64,000 nucleotides of DNA from Paulownia fortunei (taxonomy: Eukaryota; Streptophyta; Magnoliopsida; Lamiales; Paulowniaceae), in assembly GCA_019321725.1 (NCBI GenBank), contig CM033118.1:9202071-9266070 (forward strand). The letters are read 5' to 3'. The notes under the pieces were generated by a model. It was not told where the DNA came from, did not search any database, and worked only from the letters and a program-made list of their open reading frames with translations. Position 1 is the stretch's first letter. Every line of letters starts with the position of its first letter. A program made the position numbers and the translations under genes. Of the stretch, positions 60,670 through 64,000 are shown piece by piece.

Positions 60670-61650
60670 GAAGGTAAGTTGATCAAAACTCTAAAAATAC
60701 ATAAGAATGCTTTAGGATGGACCATTGCTTATATTAAAGGTATTAATCCTTTCATTTGCACACATAACATCTATCTAGAGGAAAGTGCTAAACCTTCTAG
60801 AGAAATGGAATGAAGGCTAAATCCTAATATGAAAAAAATAGTGAGAAATGAAGTCATTAAACTCTTAGATAATGGAATCATTTATTATATTTCTGATAGC
60901 AAATGGATAAGTCCTACGCAAGTTGTACATAAGAAATCTGGAGTTACTGTAGTCAAGAATGAGAATGATAAATTAATTCCAACTAGAACTGTTATTGGTT
61001 GGCAAATGTGCATTGACTATAGGAAACTCAACTCAGTTACTAGAAAAGATCATTTTCCATTACCTTTCATGGATCAAATTTTAGAAAGAGTTGCGGGACA
61101 CAAATTTTATTGCTTTTTAGATGAATATTTTGGGTATAATAAAATTGCAATTGCACTTGAAGATCAAGAGAAAATAACTTTTACATGTCCTTTTGGTACT
61201 TTTGCATATCGAAGGATGCCTTTTAGATTATGTAATGCACCAACTACATTCCAATGATGCATGTTTAGTATTTTTAGTGACATGGTTGAACGTTTTCTTG
61301 AAGTCTTCATGGATGATTTTTCTATTTTTGGTAATTCATTTGATGATTGCTTATCTAATTTAGAAAAGGTTTTGATCAGGTGTGAAAAAAAGAATCTTGT
61401 GCTCAATTGGGAGAAATTTCACTTCATGGTAACAACTGGTATTGTTCTTGGATACATTATTTCATTAGAAGGTATTGAGGTTGAAAAATCTAAAATTGAG
61501 TTAATTGCTAATTTACCAACACCAAAAACTGTAAAGGAGGTTAGATTATTTTTAGAACATCCTGGTTTTTATAGAAGATTTATCAAATATTTTAGTATAA
61601 TATCTAAACTTTTGTGTAATCTTCTGACAAAAGACACTATTTTTGAATAG
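60670..61650 (+). pseudogene. Athila reverse transcriptase (plus copy)
   Basis: 60829-61257 holds NEVIKLLDNGIIYYISDSKW, QMCIDYRKLNSVTRKDHFPL and GTFAYRRMPFRLCNAPTTFQ. After a stop, 61261-61650 holds the catalytic box FMDD at 61306-61317, then SIFGNSFDDCLSNLEKVLIR and EHPGFYRRFIKYFS. Both catalytic aspartates are kept, unlike the minus copy. Stops at 61257 and 61650 still break it. Confidence 0.9.
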
Positions 61651-62160
61651 ACTGAAAACTGTGAAAATGGTTTTGTTAAGCTTAAAAGCATGCTTACATC
61701 TGCTCCAATCATGCAACCTCCAGATTGGACTTTACCTTTTGAAATAATGTATGATTCCAGTGACTCTGTTATTGGAGCTGTCTTGGGACAAAGAAAAGAT
61801 AAAAAACCATATGTTATTTACTATGCAAGTAAAACTTTAAATGGTGCTCAATTGAATTATATAACAACTAAAAAAGAATTACTTGCTGTAGTTTTTGAAT
61901 TGGACAAATTTTGATCTTATCTTGTTAGCTCACCAATTGTTGTTTTCAGTGATCATGCAGCTTTCAAATATCTTTTGTTAACAAAAGATGCTAAACTAAG
62001 ACTGATTAGGTGGATTCTCTTACTCCAGGAATTTAATATTACTATTCGAGATAAAAAAGAGTATAGAATGTAGTGACTGATCATTTGTCGAGACTTGTTT
62101 GTGATGACTCGTTTCAAACCACACCTATTAATGATACTTTCCCTGATGAACAACTATTTA
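61651..62160 (+). pseudogene. Athila RNase H (plus copy)
   Basis: FEIMYDSSDSVIGAVLGQRK (catalytic aspartate in YDSS), VIYYASKTLNGAQLNY and ELLAVVFELDKF come before a stop at 61914. After it, SDHAAFKYLLLTKDAKLR and LLQEFNITIRDKKEY continue in the next pieces. Confidence 0.85.
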
Positions 62161-62333
62161 ATGTTTTTATTTTACCTTAGTTTGCTGACATTGTTAATTT
62201 TCTTGTGATAGGAAAGATGCCATCACATTGGAACTCTTAAGATAAAAAGAAGTTTTTGACTGAGGTTAAATTTTTTTATTTTGATGATCCATACCTATTC
62301 AAATATTGTCCGGATCAAATCTTTTGAAGATGT

Positions 62334-63300
62334 GTGCCTGACAATGAGATAGGTAATATTGTCAAATTTTGTCATTCAGAAGCATGTGGTGGTTATTTTT
62401 CTATAAAGAAAACTACTACAAAAATCTTACAATATGGATTTTATTGGCCAACTCTTTTCAAAGACACTTACACTTTCTGCAAAATTTGTGAAAATTGTCA
62501 AATGTTAGTGTCCCTTTCTAAGAGAAATATGATGCCCTACACCCTATTCTAGTGATTGAAATCTTTGACTGTTGGGGTATTGATTTAATGGGGCTATTTC
62601 CATTATCATTTGGTTTTGTTTACATACTGGTTGCCACAGATTATGTTTCAAAATGGATCAAGACAATTTCTTGTCGAAACAATGATCATAAAATAGTGAT
62701 AAATTTTTTGAAAGAAAATATTTTAAGTCGATTTGGAATTCCTAGATCTATTATTAGTGATGGAGAAAAATATTTTTGTAACAAAGTTTTCGGAACTTTA
62801 ATGAGGAAATATGAAGTCATACATAAAGTTGCAACCCCTTATCACCTTCAGACAAATGAACAAGTTGAACTTTCAAATAGGGAGATAAAATAAATTTTGA
62901 AGAAAACAGTTAACCCAAACCATAAAGATTGGTCTCTTAGACTTACCGATACACTTTGGGCATATAGAACTGCTTTCAAAACATCATTAGGCATGTCTCC
63001 TTATAGGATAGTTTATGAAAAACCTTGTCATTTACCTGTTGATCTTGAACATAAAGCTTATTGTGCAATCAAATGTTTAACTTCAACCTTGATGAAGCTT
63101 CAAAATTATGCAAATTACAAATCAATGAATTTCAAGAACTGAGAAATGATGCATATGAGAATTCTAAAATTTATAAAGCAAGAATCAAATATTTTCATGA
63201 TAATAAAATTCAAGAAAAATATTTGAGGTTGGTTAAAAGGTTTTGCTTTATAATTCTCGATTGCATTTGTTTCCTAGAAAATTGAGATCAAGGTGGAGTA
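62334..63300 (+). pseudogene. Athila integrase (plus copy)
   Basis: The zinc-binding part (FCHSEACGGYFSIKKT, FCKICENCQ) lies at 62334-62552. The core at 62552-62893 holds [24 protein letters not shown] and [13 protein letters not shown], so the two aspartates and the glutamate are present. 62897-63142 continues with [20 protein letters not shown]. It is broken by a stop at 62893 and frame changes after 63060. Confidence 0.88.
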
Positions 63301-63735
63301 TCCTTTTGTTGTAAAAAAAATATATCCTTATGGGGCGATTTCCATTGAAAATCCTAGAAATGGTAACATATTCAAAGTGAATGGACAAAGAGTTAAAACC
63401 ATTTCTAGAAAATCAATTTTCACAAGAGGAAATTCTTTTTTTTCTAACCCTTGTTATGATTAGTGTTGTATATACTCATTTTCTCTGACTTTATTTGTTT
63501 TGACAGTTTTATTTTTTCTTTCTTTTATTTTATTTTATTTTTCTTTTTCTGGTTAAATGGCGAATAATTGTACTCCATGGCTATAAAAGTCGGACTTATC
63601 AATTTTCCAAACAACTGAAATCTTTGTACAAATTTTCTTTGCTTTTCTCATTCTTTTTTCTTGTTCTTTTCAAAATGGGTAACATTTTTCTAACTCTCAA
63701 GAAGCGATTTCCTTTTCTTCCTAAAATATAATTTT
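63301..63735 (+). promoter_or_regulatory. pol end and possible internal promoter of the Athila copy
   Basis: Near 63360-63400 the plus strand reads GNIFKVNGQRVKT, the usual end of Athila pol. A pyrimidine-rich stretch (63500-63555) follows, and then TATAAAAG at 63582-63589, about 150 bp before the post-pol frame. The minus copy has the same flanks but TTTTATAG there. A promoter for a separate message is possible. Confidence 0.4.
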
Positions 63736-64000
63736 GAAAATTTATAAAATCAGGATTGAAAGATTGAGGATGCTTATGCACAAGGGCATCCCGGAGGACA
63801 TACGATGGATAATTAAAGCAAAGGTAAGGGCATATGAGTTTTCACATGAGTTTTCAGATTTGCTAACTAGATACATGTCTGGTTTTGGTAAAAGCACATA
63901 TTAAAAAAAATGAAGGGTGAAAAAAATGAAAGTTTGTCATATTTGTGCTAGATGGACTTGCAACACAAAGTGCCATTCTTTAGGAATGGTCTCTAAAAAT
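63736..64000 (+). pseudogene. unrecognised post-pol reading frame (plus copy), cut by window end
   Basis: It reads ERLRMLMHKGIPEDIRWIIK, then LLTRYMSGFGKSTY, a stop, and after a frame slip VCHICARWTCNTKCHSLGMV. The same order is seen in 51600-51997. The pattern C-x2-C-A-R-W-x-C-x3-C is more complete here than in the minus copy, where two of the cysteines are tyrosine. The remainder lies beyond the window. Confidence 0.5.

Larger units (their letters stand above)
58494..64000 (+). mobile_element. Athila-like Ty3/gypsy copy, plus strand, runs off the window
   Basis: In order: LTR start, gag C-terminus, protease, RT, RNase H, integrase, pol end and the post-pol frame. The RT wording (VLIRCEKKNLVLNWEKFHFM) and RNase H wording (VIYYASKTLNGAQLNYITT) are typical of Athila. 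It is better preserved than the minus copy but has in-frame stops at 61257, 61650, 61914 and elsewhere. Confidence 0.88.

Noticed and set aside
1..64000. CRISPR arrays, bacterial-type operons, rRNA or tRNA genes
   Set aside because: None were seen. The repeats present are LTRs, inverted ends and simple repeats. tRNA-like matches are only primer-binding sites of retrotransposons. A tRNA covariance search was not possible here.

Overview
This is an AT-rich nuclear segment from a flowering plant, most likely a eudicot. The evidence is one 20-exon housekeeping gene with plant-type introns, set among nested and decayed LTR retrotransposons (copia and gypsy), DNA transposons (Mutator-like and hAT) and a piece of plastid ycf2. 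The species cannot be named from the sequence alone. There is one assembly gap (5371-5470).

Layout. (1) 1-7158: a degraded minus-strand Ty1/copia element (pol, gag trace, leader, primer-binding site), followed by LTR sequence in which one module occurs twice around the gap. (2) 7159-8105 and 16891-about 19590: two halves of an older minus-strand copia element of Ale/Retrofit type. They are split by a structurally complete Tekay-like Ty3/gypsy element (8106-16890) with two LTRs of about 2.28 kb and a 5-bp target duplication GAAAG. (3) About 20119-21662: a small element with long inverted ends, carrying decayed coding sequence of unknown identity. (4) 21769-28696: a Mutator-like element (MULE). 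It has a decayed transposase on the minus strand and, facing it on the plus strand, a small GRF-type zinc-finger gene. A 1221-bp hAT-type element interrupts the transposase, and that element contains about 430 bp of plastid ycf2. (5) 28958-45580: the ARP4 actin-related protein gene on the plus strand, the only gene here that looks intact. Its coding exons sum to 436 codons including the stop, with every junction in phase. Its ATG lies only 262 bp from the end of the MULE, and its introns hold a hAT-type insertion and simple repeats. (6) 46440-about 48300: leader and LTR remnant of another copia element. (7) 50670-51281: an apparently intronless, broken copy of a LOG-family (cytokinin-activating phosphoribohydrolase) gene on the minus strand. 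(8) 51600-55529 and 58494-64000: two Athila-like gypsy copies in opposite orientation with their 5' sides facing each other. Between them is the 3' part of a copia element (LTR 55531-57804 and RNase H). Both Athila copies carry, beyond pol, the same unrecognised small reading frame.

How it fits together. ARP4 is expected to act as a nuclear subunit of chromatin-remodelling and histone-acetylation complexes. Everything else looks like selfish DNA or its debris. Interrupted reading frames and target duplications give a relative insertion order in several places: Tekay into Ale-type copia, hAT into MULE, copia into Athila, and Athila into copia. No new defence or metabolic system is evident. The most unusual observations are the plastid-gene fragment inside a hAT element inside a MULE, the two-gene MULE beside the ARP4 promoter, and the Athila copies with a shared extra reading frame, one of them next to a LOG pseudogene.
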